From Hemerocallis citrina (lineage: Eukaryota; Streptophyta; Magnoliopsida; Asparagales; Asphodelaceae): a stretch of DNA of 64,000 nt. The stretch's first letter is position 1, and each line of letters starts with the position of its first letter. The position numbers and the translations under genes are program-made. The stretch lies in assembly GCA_017893485.1 (NCBI GenBank), contig CM030367.1, forward strand, positions 141,873,089 through 141,937,088, read 5' to 3'. Below, piece after piece: positions 1 to 13,386 of the stretch. The notes beneath the pieces were generated by a model. That model saw only the letters and a program-made list of their open reading frames with translations. It had not been told where the DNA came from and made no database searches.

Positions 1-72
1 ACATCTCCGATGATTTGGTTTGTAGTCTTCTTATTCAGTTTCTAAAAGTAATACCTTCTTCCTTATGAGCAG

Positions 73-3000
73 ACCAAACCTGCTCTTCCAGCACTAGCGA
101 CCCTCATCCAATCACATGATGATGAAGTTCTTACGGATGCATGCTGGGCTCTTTCTTACTTATCTGATGGTTCTACTGACAAAATCCAATCTCTTATTGA
201 AGCTAATGTGTGTCCTCGTGTTGTGGAACTTCTCGTGTATGTTTTTTTGCCTTCAGTTTTTTTAATTCTTTCTTATCTGTCATATTCTCATCTGTGTGTG
301 GGGAATTTACTTGAATTAATTAATTTTATTTTGAATGTATGTGTGCAGCCACCCCTCACCTGCAGTGATTACCCCTGCACTTCGTACTGTTGGAAACATT
401 GTCACAGGGGATGATCAGCAGACTCAGGTGTGTAATTTCTCCGTTATCAGATTTCTACTACAGATGTGTTTAATGATACTGCTAGTCATGTTTTAGTGGT
501 GGATCTTTGCGATGAGAAAGTATATAATGCATTTAATTGTTCAATATGAAATGAATCTGGCTTTGATATCTTATAAGACATCTTTTTGTGATTCAGCTAT
601 ATAATTTTCCCAGTTGGTTATGTGTTGTTGATATTCAGTTATATAGTTGTCCCAGTGGTTTCCTATCATATGGTCGTTGAATTGGTATTATCTTGATAAA
701 TATTAAGATTTTCATGTAGTGGATGACTTTATTAGTAGTCTCTTGTGCAAAGGTAAGAGAAAATATAAGTTGCTACCAATAGTTTGCTTTCTTCTTAGCA
801 AATATTTTCATGAATTGAGTAGTCAGTCTAGAAGAGTAAAATTCAATGGGAACCCCAGAATCTTGATTTTTTGTGACATGCCCTTTGACAAAGAGAGATG
901 CATGATGCACAATAGTTTGTTTTTTCTCTGTTTTAAAAAAATGGAAGTTGCTATTTTTATTTGATTTTTTATATGATGAAGCTTCATGATTGCATGTCTG
1001 TCTTTTACAGACTCCACATAGGTATATACATGTAGTTCAGATATAACTTTACTTCAGATGTGTTACTAGGTGAGGTGAAACAGTAATAACATGTCATAGT
1101 ATATACATGTAGTTCAGATATAACTAAACTTCAGATGTGTTACTAGGTGAGGTGAAACAGTAATAACATGTCATAGTATATACATGTAGTTCATATATAA
1201 CTTTACTTGAGATGTGTTTCTAGGTGAGATGAAACAGTAATAACATGTCATACGTAGATTAATGTTTCAGTTTGGTTGTCCCTTCCTGTATTGGATGGAT
1301 TTTAATGCAAACTGAAGCATGAAGTGTTGCTATATAATTCTCTTTGAAACAATTGTTGCAGGCCATTGGATGTTATAATGAATAATCTATTGGGATGTAT
1401 TCATTAGTGTGAACTGCTTGGTTGGTGCACAATAAGTAGCAGTGGCTAAATTCAAACAAATATTGATATTGTTTATTGGATTGTGAAGATTTGGGATGAT
1501 CAATTGTCGTCAATGTTAGGAAACACTTGTCTTATAAAAATGTTCAGGACTGAATACAGATTTAATGAATACTAATATGGTGTCTTATCCATTCCGAAAT
1601 TTCGTGCAAAATTGTTGTATATGTTGGTTGTTCATGTGTAATACAAGGAACCCATGTGGACTCAAATTTAGAATTGCTTAGTTGACAACAATGTAGATGG
1701 GGTATAAATTTAGGAGGAATTTGAGTAGAAATGTGGGGCACCTAAGTGCTATCATTTTTATTATCAAGGTTGCCACTCATTATGTAGGGTGATTGAAGAA
1801 GATATAGTGATAGGATCAAAGCTAGAAGGTGAAAGTTGAGCAGTGCTTTATGAGTACCATGTGGTAGTAAAATACCCATGTAACACCAGAATTTTATATG
1901 AAATCTATGTGACTAACTATACTTCATTGTTCATTTTGGTAGGCTATTAAGAAACAATTTATGTCCATATAATGCATATGGTTAAATTGAGGATATTGAG
2001 TAGATGAATGACACAAGCTAAGTAGTTAAAATCGGCAATTAATCGATTATTAATCTCTAATCAGGCAACCCCGATTAAATATCAAGCAATTATTGTAAAA
2101 GAGGTTTTTGGCGATTAAATCGGGATTAATCGGTGATTATTTGCATAATCGGCCGATAATCGATTAATCGGTTGGGTTGTAATCCTCCTCAATCCGACCC
2201 GATCCAACCCGTCACCCTCCCTATCATAACCCGACCCGACCCAACCCTTCTTCAACTCTTATCTCCATCCCGTACTTCCATTCCCTACTATTCCCTAATT
2301 CCAAACTCTAAGAGCATCCACTATCATTTGCTAAAAACCTAAAATATGGAAATTTTAGCCAAAAGCTCCCACTATTGTTTGCCAAATACCAATTTTTTAG
2401 AAAAGTTGTGAACAGTCGACTGCTATATATAGCAGCGAAAAATAGCAATTGCAAAATATGGAAGATGGAAGAGCATCCTTCGTCTCTCAATTATTTTTAA
2501 TATTAAAGGAGGACAGACGGAAGATTGGAAACTTTTAATACAGAAAAGTTGGGAAGACGGAAGATCTTCCATCTCGCAACTATGAATATTTAAAAAATTA
2601 AAAAAAGAAGAGAGACGGAAGAAGATCTTCCTTCTGTTAATTCTTTAATATATCTGTCACGTCCTGCTTCCCAAAATACGAGAATACAAGTCCGTGACGA
2701 AGGCCCAGCGAATGATATTAACATCATCCATAAGCTGTACCAGTTTTAACTCAACAATATAAAAAAAATAATCATAACCACGCAGATAAAAATAATCACA
2801 TAAACAATAACTGAGATTAAACATGCAGTAGTCCAACATAATAACCAACAACTGGAAAAATAAACAACAATTACGGGTCAACTAGCCCGGGATACAAAGT
2901 TCAACAAAAGAATAACAATGCGATAAAAGAATAATATGGAAGAAGATAATTTTTTTAAAAGCGGCTCCTGCTCCAATCCTAGAATAACTGCTTACCAATA

Positions 3001-6000
3001 CCTCCTGACAAATCTCCTTGTGCACTTGTTGCTTGATCAACTACAGTGGAAAAAAAATGTCCTTAGAGCAAGTATGGACAACAAGTAGTGAAAAGCAAAG
3101 AGTAAGGGAACATGGTACATCAAGGAGTATGAAGCAAGATTAAAGTCCAAAAGCAATAACGATATCAATAAACAATGGTCAAGTGTACAAGTGTCAACTT
3201 AGAATTATTAGCATTTTATTTTTCTATCTAGTGCACCTACTACTGCGTCTCATACCACAGGTTCGATGCACGCAAAACAGTGCACGTTTTAGACATAGTG
3301 ATGGGATCTACAGAGCATGTACTCGGTGTAACAAGATAACAAGATAACAAGTTCACAAGTAATTCTCCACCGTCCATGTCAATAGTACAAGTACACAAGA
3401 AGGGCCCTACCGAGTACATTTTCTGAGATTATCCACTACTAAGTCAACCCTTATTAACCCCGGTTTGTTTAATATTTTATTATTTCATTCATGATCATGT
3501 AAGTGTCTATATGAGTATCAAGGCGGCGATAAGAATGCAACAAAATGATACAATGCATGCTAAAATACAAGTAATTGTAAATCTGAAAAGAGCAGACAAC
3601 AGTTTTAAAACAGCAGTAACTCAAACTATAACTCGGAAATAAATTCTGTCAAAACGGCAGTAAACTAGACATCTGGGGCTATAATTCATATTCAGTAAGT
3701 TTTAATTAATTCTGACTTTAACTAGGTCAATTATCCTAATTTTTACAGGTTAACGGTTTTGGCAGCAGCTTACCGTCAAAACTTTATGGGTGGAAACTAG
3801 GTGTAACATCAATATAAAAATCTACAAAAATTATGAATGGATCTTAAGTATGTATACTAAGTTTCGGAGAGTTTCATGGCATTATACTATTGTTATCTTG
3901 GTATTTCAACTGAAAATTGTGTCGGTGTTTTATTAGTTTGCAATCTGGAAAGTACAGACCAGTAGTGACTAAAACTGCGATATCTCACAGCGCACACAGA
4001 TCGGAATCTAGATCCGTCAAGTAATCTGGAAACTAGATTCATTAGGCTACAATTCTCTTTTATATGGTTTTGGCTGATTCCTATTGTAACATGGTCGAAA
4101 CCTTAGTACAAAACAGAATAGGCAGCAAGACATAACAAAGGTCATCATATGTATTTATCAAAGTGAATAATCAACATGTTTTAGTTATCACGCAATGCAT
4201 TAACATTAAGGTTCAGCAAGTTGAGATGAAATTCTACTGTATACAAGGCAAGATTATCATGTCACGATTCAATTCACGAGATCTCAATCAATCAACATGT
4301 ATTCATATCATTATATATATCTCATATGCAAGTTCTAGTCAATTTGTTCATGTTGTGTGTGCATGCAAGTTTGGGTTTGAATCAATGGATATTGACACGA
4401 GTCAATGATACTTCGGGTTAGCTCATGTAAACCCTTGATATTCCCAACGGAAAGTACACAAAGCAATATTACGATAATTGAAAGAGAACTACTTGCGGAG
4501 GAGATCAATGATTTTGAACTAAAAAAATAAACGAGTTCAAGTGGACTTGCCTTTTGTGTGAGAGATTCGAATAACTAGAATAACAAGATTAGAATCCCGA
4601 GCGACGATCCAAACACGGACGAGACACGTGCAAAACAGCAATTAGCAAGACAAAACCAACAGCAACACAAACAGAACAGCAACTCCAACTCTTCTCTCCT
4701 CTACCCGAACAGCAAACAGCCAGATGGGATCTACTATACCCAAAACAGCACGCACCGAAAGCAGCCAACCCCGTTTCTTCTCCTTCCTCACTTTGACAGA
4801 GAGAGAGCGCGGGAGAGACCACGGCGGCGAATACGGCGCGACGCTGCAGCGACAGCACGATGCTCGGGACGACGGCGACAGGAGGTTGAAGGTGATGAGG
4901 ACTCGACGGCTGTACAGTGGCGGGGAGTTGTATAGTTGAGGGAGGAGAGCGAGACGGCGACGGAGTTCGACTGATGGGTCGAGCGAAGGCAGCAATGGCG
5001 ACGAGCGAACGGAGACAGAGCGGCAAGGGGGAAGTCGAGCACTGACTGGCGGTTGCTCGACGAGAATAGGTGGAGGTGGAGACGACGGCAATGGCGGCTC
5101 GACAGGGATGACGAGGAGGTTGATGGAAGGCGAGGTCGAGGGGATGATGATGGGTTCTTCGGAGGTTGGGGATGGAGGCGATGATTGAGGTGGAGTTGAT
5201 GGCGGTGCTGTGGAGATGGCGACGGTGCTGCACAGTCGCGGTGGCGGAGTCGAAGGGGGCTCGAGATGTTGGAGGGAGTCGTGACTCAGGGAAGAGGCAG
5301 CGAGGCAATGCTCTGTTTCAATTTGGAAACAAAGGGAAGAGAGAGGAAGGCGGTGGTGGTGCTTCGACGAGGAAGACTCGAGCGGACGGAGGTTCGAGCG
5401 GTAGGCTCGAGGATGGCGGTGGCTCGGGGTCGAGAGGAAGACGAAGGGGAAATGGGGGGGTCTCTGTTAGGTTTCGAAACAGAGAAAAGATAAAGATAGT
5501 GGAAGAGAGAGAGGACGGGAGGGGTTTTTAGAATAATAAAATAATATTAATTAAGGGGGTAGTTACGAGATAGTGGGAATGAGAACGTGAGTGGTTAGGA
5601 GATACGGGGAAGTGTGCAGTTGAGAAGATCTGGGTTGGTTGTCAGGAGGAATATGGGTGTGGGTTTGGGTTTGGGTAGACTAGGTTTTGGGTTCAGGATC
5701 CAATAAGGAGATGTGTTTGGGTAAATAATAGTATGAGTTTGGAAATGGATTGGGCTAACAAAAGATAACAAGGATAATAATAATAATAACAATAATACAA
5801 GAATAATAAATTGCCACAGAAGGCCCACAACAAGTCCAAGACCCAAAATACATTAAAATAGAAGAGAGAACACCACAAAATACAAGAAAAATCCGTACAA
5901 TCGGAAACAGGGGTTACAATATTTTTTTCCAAAAATTACTAAAATGCCACCGAAATATTTACCAAAATGCCATTTAAATAAATATTTTTTTTATTCTTGG

Positions 6001-9000
6001 TCGGAAGAACATCTTCCGTCCAGCAAGTTTGCTTCAATTCTTTTTTTAATACCAAATGCCATCTAAATTTTTACAGAAATGCCATTTACTCAATTTTTTT
6101 AAAAAAAAATTGTCAGACGGAAGATCATCTTCCGTCTGACAATTTTTTTATGTTTAAAAAACAAAAAAATTGATAGGCGGAGGATGTTCTTCCGTCTGTC
6201 AATTTTTTATATTAAAAAAAATGCAAAACTGCTAGACGGAGGATGTTCTTCCGTATGATTATTTTATTAGTTTTTTTGTGTGGCAAATTTGGCTCAAACG
6301 ATAGCATGCACATTCCTTCCATTGCTAAAACCTATTGCCAAATACCCATATTTTAGCAACAACGATAGTGGATGCTCTAACCCCTTCTTAATCTCCACCT
6401 CCCTAACATATGTCTCCTATCCCGTAACTTCTACTACTCAACCTCCACTCATCTTCAACCTCTCAACCTCCTCCTCCGCCTCCTTATCCTCCTCCCTCTC
6501 AACAACAGCGGCAACGACAGCAGTTCGGCTGCCACGACAGCTCGACAGCGACAACAGCTCGACTCCTCAATCTCCACTCCTCAACCTCTCAACCTCCTCT
6601 CAACAGCAGCGGCCCAACAACTTTTCTGGTTTCCTCCTTTTTTATTTTAATTGTTGAAGTAGTGCTTACTGGTTTCTTGCTTTTCCTTTTTTATTATTTG
6701 AATTGTTGAAGTAGTTTATTTCTGGATAATTAGCATTAAAAGAATCACATGGTTAATGTGAAAATGAACCAACTAATATTACAATTGGCTGCCTTAACTT
6801 ACATGTTGTATATGATGATAGTTTTCTTTTAATTTCTTTTCATATACAAGCAGGAAGACAATTTTTTGATTATTGTGAATTTTTTGATTGCTTACTGTGA
6901 ATTTTTTGAATTTTGTGAATATAGCTCACTGTAAATTTTGCTTACTGTGAATAAAGCAGGAAGACAAATAAAGCTTATTTTGAATTTTTTAATTGCTCAA
7001 AATATGAGTGCTATTTGAAGAATATGAGTGCTAAGTTATTTATATGCTATATTGTGCCATGTACTTCAACAACAAAACAATATTGTACATGAACTTATGG
7101 ATGTATAGTTTTCATAATTATTAAGTTATACATTACATAGGAACACATTGTAGGTTTACAAACATGATAACTTTACACCTACAAAAATCACATTGCATCA
7201 CTTTTTCTTTGGGGCAAGAAAATGAACTCGCACAAAATTATGTCTTCCAGCTACCAAAACACCCGTTTGTGACCACTGCAAATCTTCCCATTCCAGACTG
7301 CATTAAGACTAAATATACATTTTATTAACAAATAGATACTAAATACACGACAATTTAAATTTAAGATTCTCTTGATCATATGCTTTTGAGATGATTAATC
7401 TTTTTTTTTTCACACACGATTTTTCCGATTTTATCCCCGATTAACCGTTAATCGCTCATAGACAGATTAGTTCCAAAAACCGATTTTAACTGCCTAAGAC
7501 ACAAGTCTAAAAGATAAATAATGAGCGTATTTGTAAGATACTAGAGTAGCAACCATTAAAGAATATTTAAAGGGGAAACAATTGAGAGGATTTGTGCACA
7601 TGCAATGGATCCAGTAGGGGTGCAAGTTAGGATAAGTGGTATGCTTGTATTTACCGAATTAGAGATTGGAGGTTGACCTTCATTGGCGCAGTTAAGAAGA
7701 ATGTGTAAGCGACTGGAAGAGAAGGATTCATTCATGTGCCTGGCCCATTGTTACCGGGTTCTCCACACCCCCTCCGAACCACGATCCGGATCTTGCGATC
7801 CAATTTATGGTGGGTTCTCGATTCGGAACTCATAAACTAGCGATTCGGAACTCAATATCTTTAAAATGAACACCTTTATTCTTTAAACCATGAATTCCTC
7901 ATCAAATTCTCCTCAATTAGTCATGGAGTTTAATAAGATTAATACGCTTATATTTAGCAACACATGTAACTAATACTTTTCTATATTAATTTCCTCTCGT
8001 CCTCTATTTCTACATGTGCGCGTACACATATATTTATATATTACTCAATGAGAGCCTCAACTCATCTTGCGCCCTCCGTACCACGTACGACACAAGTTTA
8101 CAAACTGCGATCATATACCCGTACCACGAACCTAAACGTACCGTGAACCTGTTAATACTAGCCTGGCCCCAAAGAGTTGGGATAAATGATTTATTGTTGT
8201 ATGTTGACCATGTTGGGGACTACTCCATAATAGTAATTGAGACGTGCAATGCATGTGGAAGTATTATTCTTTTTTGGAAAGAGAAGGCTAGATTTAAGTG
8301 GATATTTGTATGTCTATTTAAGGCTAGATGTGAATGGATGGTTGATATAAATTGACAATAAAATGTGTGGATGATATATACGTGGGTGATTGATTGGAAG
8401 TGGATGGTTGATATAACTTCGACTTTGATATGTGGTTTAGATTGGCTTAAGTCCGGTTGTCTACAATTTGTACAACTTCAACTCCCTAGTTAAAATGGTA
8501 GAGATATATGAACTGTTAAATCTGTTTATTTTCATTTTTCTTCCCACAATCCCCATGAGAACTTAAAAGCATCAAACATAAGTAGTTTGCGGAGTAACTG
8601 ATTGAAGAATACATATTGTTTCCAGTGCTTGATTTGGATTTTTTTCTCCCAATTTTGCAGTATTTTTTGGTGATCTTTTCAACATGTCTACCTGTATTTG
8701 CAGTTTATGATTAATTCCCATGCCCTTCCTTGCCTTCTCAACCTTTTGACGCAAAATCATAAGAAGAGTATCAAGAAGGAAGCTTGTTGGACTATTTCAA
8801 ACATCACTGCTGGGAATAACGAGCAGATACAGGTTTGAGAAAATTATAACTCTTTTATATATATAAAAAATTAATATATATAGAAGTAATTGTCTGAAAC
8901 TTCTATTGCAGTGTCACTATTCTGGGTGTTCATAACAAATGACTCTTGTAGTGGACTGTTCACCTCAATGGAACTACGAACCTTTGTACTTTTGAGGCAC

Positions 9001-9737
9001 TACGCCAAAAATCTGAAATTACTTGATAATCCATACTTGCCAAGCTATAGCTTGATTGTGTATGGAAAGATTAACTTAAAGTTATATTGTCTTTAATGTT
9101 TCTGCTGTGGATTTGTGTATTGATTAATTCTTAATTTGTAGGCTGTAATTGTTGCTGGGATCATTGGTCCTCTTGTGTACCTGCTTCAAACTGCAGAGTT
9201 TGACATAAAAAAAGAGGCAGCTTGGGCAATATCAAATGCAACTTCTGGTGGGACTCGTGATCAAATTAAGTATGTGACTTCAATACAATATGCTTCAGCT
9301 TCTTTTTGCCTTCTATTTGAACTTTGCTCTTACATTATAAACTGCTTCCGGTTGATGGCAGGTATCTGGTGGACCAGGGATGTATCAAACCCTTGTGCGA
9401 CCTCCTTGCCTGTCCTGACCCTAGGATTGTTACAGTTTGCTTAGAAGGGCTTGAAAACATTTTGAAGGTAGGTGAGGATGAGAAGAACTTGGGTAACACT
9501 GGGGATGTGAACATTTACGCTCAAAGGATTGATGAAGCTGAAGGTTTGGACAAGATTGAGAATCTCCAGAGCCATGATAACACTGATATCTACGAGAAGG
9601 CTGTTAGTATTCTCGAAACGTATTGGTTGGAGGAAGATGATACAATGCCTACGGGTGATGCTGCTGACGAGAATGGATTCCATTTCCACTTTGGTGAGCA
9701 GGGTTCTGTCCCTTCTGGAGGATTTAATTTCACCTAA
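73..9737 (+). CDS. IMPA: Importin-alpha (karyopherin alpha), 3' five exons
   Basis: Importin alpha is the cytosol-nucleus adaptor that binds classical nuclear localisation signals and hands cargo to importin beta. I assemble five exons: 73-236, 349-427, 8704-8832, 9142-9269 and 9362-9737. All joins are GT-AG and keep frame, giving 291 residues plus TAA; the N-terminal IBB domain and first Armadillo repeats lie left of the window. Visible ARM signatures are [45 protein letters not shown] and [17 protein letters not shown]. The conserved Trp/Asn of the NLS-binding groove are kept, and the tail carries the ETYWLEEDD stretch and a glycine-rich GGFNFT end. The third intron in view (428-8703) is inflated to about 8.3 kb by nested transposons but the flanking splice sites are intact, so the gene looks functional. 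The family call is secure; the paralogue is not assigned. Confidence 0.95.
1023..1253. repeat. 77-bp tandem repeat, three copies
   Basis: The phrase TATATACATGTAGTTCA recurs at 1023, 1100 and 1177, exactly 77 bp apart, followed each time by a conserved block ending GAAACAGTAATAACATGTCAT. The three copies differ at only a few bases, so the expansion is recent. It lies within the importin-alpha intron and encodes nothing I recognise. Confidence 0.9.
2312..6377. mobile_element. PIF/Harbinger-type (Tourist-like) MITE, interrupted
   Basis: The element begins GAGCATCCACTATC and ends with its inverse GATAGTGGATGCTC, flanked by TAA on both sides (2309-2311 and 6378-6380). A 3-bp TWA duplication with GAGCATCC ends is typical of Tourist-like MITEs. 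Subterminal inverted blocks include TTTGCCAAATA. The interior holds repeated palindromes around CGGAAGATCTTCCG. It is split by a solo LTR at 2655-5918; the MITE itself is about 0.8 kb. No transposase is present. Confidence 0.75.
2655..5918 (-). mobile_element. Solo LTR, chromovirus (Tekay/Del-like) family, copy 1
   Basis: Read on the minus strand it starts TGTAACCCCTGTTTCCG and ends GGACGTGACA, with TG...CA ends and near-identical 5-bp flanks (ATATC at 2650-2654, ATATT at 5919-5923). The same 3.3-3.8 kb unit occurs at 49054-52451 and 53079-56870. No pol sequence lies beside it, so it is a solo LTR. The GA-rich stretch at 4780-5530 yields long Ser/Pro/Arg-rich open frames on both strands that reflect base composition, not genes. 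The minus orientation is inferred from the TATA box and CT-rich leader in copy 2 and from the PPT plus TGTAACCC junction at 61061-61083. Confidence 0.75.
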
Positions 9738-10078
9738 AGGTATGTAACGTTGTCTATTTATAAGTTTGATAGTTGGTTTTCTTTTCTTATTAGTTCCTCA
9801 TGTAGGATTTATATTTCGTTTATTTCTCCCCTCATTGTCAAAAGTTTTGTCGTAGTTTAAGGGAAACTTTAGATTCATAGCCTCACAGCTTGCCAAGATC
9901 TATAACATATGCTTACATCTTGGGAAACTACAACAACACATGAAAAATCTAAAATAACCTAGATTAGTAGCATTGGTGTGTCCTGAAGTACTATATTTTG
10001 TGTTTCAAACCTTCCAATTGATAGATTAGTTGGATACTTCCAATTTTATGTATGATGAAAAAATATATATAAAGGTGT

Positions 10079-10124
<46 letters not shown>

Positions 10125-11450
10125 GTGTTGTACGGCTTGTCTGATTCTTTGTTTGCATGATGCGGCTTCTAAATAGAGATATTTATGCTTTATAGCTATC
10201 AATTTCCTTTCTAGGCTTATGAGAATTAACTAATGGGGCATTAAGTCGGACAGTGACAACCCTGCATGAATAACTCGTGTCACTTGTGTTTTATACAGTG
10301 CTTGTCGCAAGACTATTTTAGGTGTCTTGTGGTGCCACTAATGGCAGATTTTTTAAAATAACATGGGTCATGCCCCATGTACATGGGGGCGTGCTCTGCC
10401 AACACGATTGTGTAACTTTCATTTTTTTAAAACTAAAAAAGTACTTGATTTTGTCTTTAAAAATTAGAGCTGGAATGTAGTTTGTTTGTAATCCTATTTT
10501 GTCTAATCATTGCTCAACTTTAATTTGTTAAGGTAAATTTTTTGTAAAAAATTAATGACATTTAAAATTTTAAACCATGGCCAAAAAAATGTTTTAATTT
10601 TCCTTTTTTCCAACTGAGTGAGCTCTTGCTCTTATCGTTTGCTCCTATAAGTATTGTGCCAGTATTCTGTCAGTAATTTTGTACCATGTTGGTATGCTAG
10701 GGTACTGACCTGCACATGGAAAATATTACCCTCTATGTTGTGCCTTGTGCTGTTATGGCCCACTTCCATGAATTACTTACAACCCTTGTTGAATTGTATT
10801 AGTTCTGTATATTGCCAACTTGATCATCTAGTTTTGGAACTTGACCAATTCTTCCATAGAACTGCAATTGATCGGATGTGTGCAGTTCTCTTTCCCCAAC
10901 TTAAGTTTGTCGTTTTACTCTGCAGGTCTCGCTCTGAGTGTCAATTTGGGAGATGGTCTTTTTTTGCCTCGGTCTGGTTAGTCCAGTCCAGTTGGTTGTG
11001 GTAAGAGGGGTTAGAAGTAAATTCAGGATCTCTCTAGATATCATTTGATGCAGCAGCATTTTGTTAGGATGGGCAGTTGAAGTTCAGTTCACAGGCCTTG
11101 TGAACATTTGATTAAAGTTGGGGATTGCTGATGAAGGATCAACCAATATCCTATTGAAAATGGGGAAGGATGTGTCCTGTTCGTGATTAAAATCACGTAG
11201 TTATGTTAGTTCCTTAATCTCCTGTATTGGTTGAGTAAACAGATATAGGAGAACCATCGTCATTGGTACTATTAAAATTTTTGAGTCCCTTCCTTGACAG
11301 AAGATTTTATCTTTGTGAGGGGATGGATTATGTAGTCGGTCATATATTGGGAAGTCCAGCAACTTTGAACCTTTTGATGTTATAAAATGAAATATTATTA
11401 CTGTTTGAGTCCAGCATTATGACTTGCTGCCTCGTTTCGTTAAATATGAT
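9738..11450 (+). other. Importin-alpha 3' UTR region, probable UTR intron
   Basis: Directly after the stop comes AAG followed by GTATGTAAC, a good donor at 9741, and TTTACTCTGCAG ends at 10925, a good acceptor. A 3'-UTR intron of about 1.2 kb is therefore likely but not proven. The interval includes an (AT)20 microsatellite at 10081-10120. I see no other gene here. Confidence 0.4.
10081..10120. repeat. (AT)n microsatellite
   Basis: Forty uninterrupted bases of alternating A and T lie in the putative 3'-UTR intron of the importin-alpha gene. Confidence 0.95.
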
Positions 11451-12205
11451 TATCATTTGTGTGTACACATCGATAGATAAGATGTGATACGACATTTAGA
11501 CACCAATGTTATTACTACTGAAACCAGGAGTTTTTATTAAAAATCAGATTCGTGTCTTAACTCAGTTGTCCAATGTCCAGACACATCTTAAACCAAACGG
11601 TACTGAATAGATGTGTATTATTATCTGGGTGTGGGCTTGCAGCGTGTGCTCTTCCATTACCTGTTTCTTGCATGATATTTGTATGATTCGAAGATCAACT
11701 TTGAATTTATATGTAAATTTGAGATTTCTTATTGTGCTCGTCTTTTATAACGGGGAGTACCTGGTTTGAGGAAGCAAATATCCTATGCAGTGGAGATCAT
11801 ATAGCGCATAGAGGACGATCCTGTCTATTTATTTGCTCCCGAGAATTATGAGAAAATACAAGGGATGTGCTTTGACTTTACCCAAGTCCATCCTCCCTTT
11901 TCCCGTGCATGTCGTAGTTGGAAATGTCGTTTTCCATGATCTAAAGCCAACACCTTATGAATTCCACCAGGGTTTGTTAGGGCTGGAAAAGCATCACAAC
12001 TATGACTTCGATCAATGTTTGATATACTACTGGATGTTGAGGATTTCTTAGATTTAGTGCCCATAACCAGATATTTGAATGCGGTTAGAGCTTTTCACTT
12101 CTCATTGCATAACACCACTTCAAGAACACTACAAACTGTCGTAATTGTAGTTGTTTTGAAAGGAACGGTGTGCAATGCCTTTATAGTGGTCTCCCATATC
12201 TGGTT

Positions 12206-12532
12206 TCACTGGATGCTGTGGAGCTCCTTATCAATCGACACTTGAATCAACTCCCCGAGCTGAATACCGTGGTTTCTTTCGCCCATAACTAGATACAAAT
12301 GGTACATTAAGTGAAACCGATGGGATGTTACAACTTGATCTTGCTCCATCGCACCAAGTTTTGGAACAATCCCGACATCTTGATAATGTTGAATAGTATG
12401 AGCCAACGTGATCAAATAATTGGCATCAGCTGTGGAGTATATAACATCTCTAGGGTCGGAAATGACAACTCCACCACACATTTTTATGTCCGAATTAGTG
12501 AACCATCCAAAGCATCCATCTTTAAAACTCAT
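12206..12532 (-). CDS. Hypothetical small protein, 108 aa, unrecognised
   Basis: An uninterrupted minus-strand frame of 108 codons starts ATG at 12532 and ends TAG. The product has mixed composition (start MSFKDGCFGWF, middle ADANYLITLAHTIQHYQD) and is not low-complexity, unlike most open frames here. I do not recognise a family. A second frame on the same strand (11846-12064) could be a downstream exon, but no splice pair convincingly links them. It could be a decayed gene or chance; the surrounding 11450-12811 shows nothing else. Confidence 0.25.
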   Translation of the reverse strand: MSFKDGCFGWFTNSDIKMCGGVVISDPRDVIYSTADANYLITLAHTIQHYQDVGIVPKLGAMEQDQVVTSHRFHLMYHLYLVMGERNHGIQLGELIQVSIDKELHSIQ

Positions 12533-13386
12533 GCACAGTGAGAGGAATATAGAGATGCCAATGCTGCCACGTCATCATCACAAAATAATGTCTCTTTCGC
12601 TCTCCCTACAAACCAAACTCCCCATGTGATCCCATTCTCCTACGAGAAAGAAAGAAAACAAACAAACAAACTGCCAATGTGATCCCATCCGCCCTTTCCG
12701 CTCTACAGCATTCTTCCACTTCCGAAGCGGTCCGTTGTTCCGCGGAGCACGTAACTACCACCTATTTGATTTGTGTACGAAAAAAATGCGATATTAATAA
12801 ATTCATAAATTAGCTAAATGTTTTTTTTTAAAAATTTTAATTTTTATTATTTTAATTTTTTTAAAATTTTTTTTTTAAGAGAAAGGTGGAATATAACCAT
12901 CTTATTTCATTAATTAAAAATCAACAAAAATAAACTTAGAGTACTAGGCCAAAGTGCAAACTAGAAACAAGAAATAAAACATTAAGCCACAAGAGATCCC
13001 TCCAACAACCCTAAAGGATGAGCCGACAAATTGATAGTCATCATCACACTATTGAAGAGGTCAAACTGGTCCCATCTTGGACCTTAACTCTAACATTGTA
13101 ATGGACCTTATCTTGGGTCCAATTACAATGTGCAACCCATCATAATTGTTAGTTCGTCCATTTAGCTTCGTGCACCGCCTTCACGGCATGCGCACACCCA
13201 CCTGAAACGAGTCAACCAGAATTTTGTCATTCGCCGAACCAAGCATTCTCCTCCTATCCTCCCACAAACTCGCAAGCAACACTCTCAGTCACCCCAACCA
13301 AAGTCACAGACAAAGAGAGAGCTGCTAAGAGGATACTTTCGCCTCTCTCACGCTCTTGCTCTCTCAAGCGATTTCTCACACATACA

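Larger units (their letters stand above)
2018..7497. mobile_element. hAT-type non-autonomous transposon (outer element of the nest)
   Basis: The 8-bp direct repeat GACACAAG occurs at 2010-2017 and 7498-7505. Just inside are inverted ends: CTAAGTAGTTAAAATCGG on the left and, read inward on the other strand, TTAGGCAGTTAAAATCGG on the right. Subterminal CGATTAATCG-like palindromes occur at 2040-2170 and 7425-7460. An 8-bp duplication is the hAT superfamily signature. No transposase was found, so it is non-autonomous; without the nested elements it is about 1.4 kb. The short open frame at 6280-6657 crosses the boundary of the inner MITE and is not a gene. Confidence 0.75.
428..8703 (+). other. 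Transposon-loaded intron of the importin-alpha gene
   Basis: This intron starts GTGTGT and ends TTTGCAG. Outside the three nested elements (2018-7497) it holds a 77-bp tandem triplication and A/T-rich DNA without recognisable genes. Reading frames seen inside it are short and start or stop inside repeats. Confidence 0.85.

Noticed and set aside
4589..5531. Ser/Pro/Arg-rich 239-codon (minus) and 121-codon (plus) frames
   Set aside because: They lie in the GA/CT-rich leader part of solo LTR copy 1; equivalent but non-homologous frames appear in the other LTR copies.
8014..8355. 113-codon plus-strand frame in the importin intron
   Set aside because: No recognisable domain, A/T-rich, inside an intron with good splice sites on either side.
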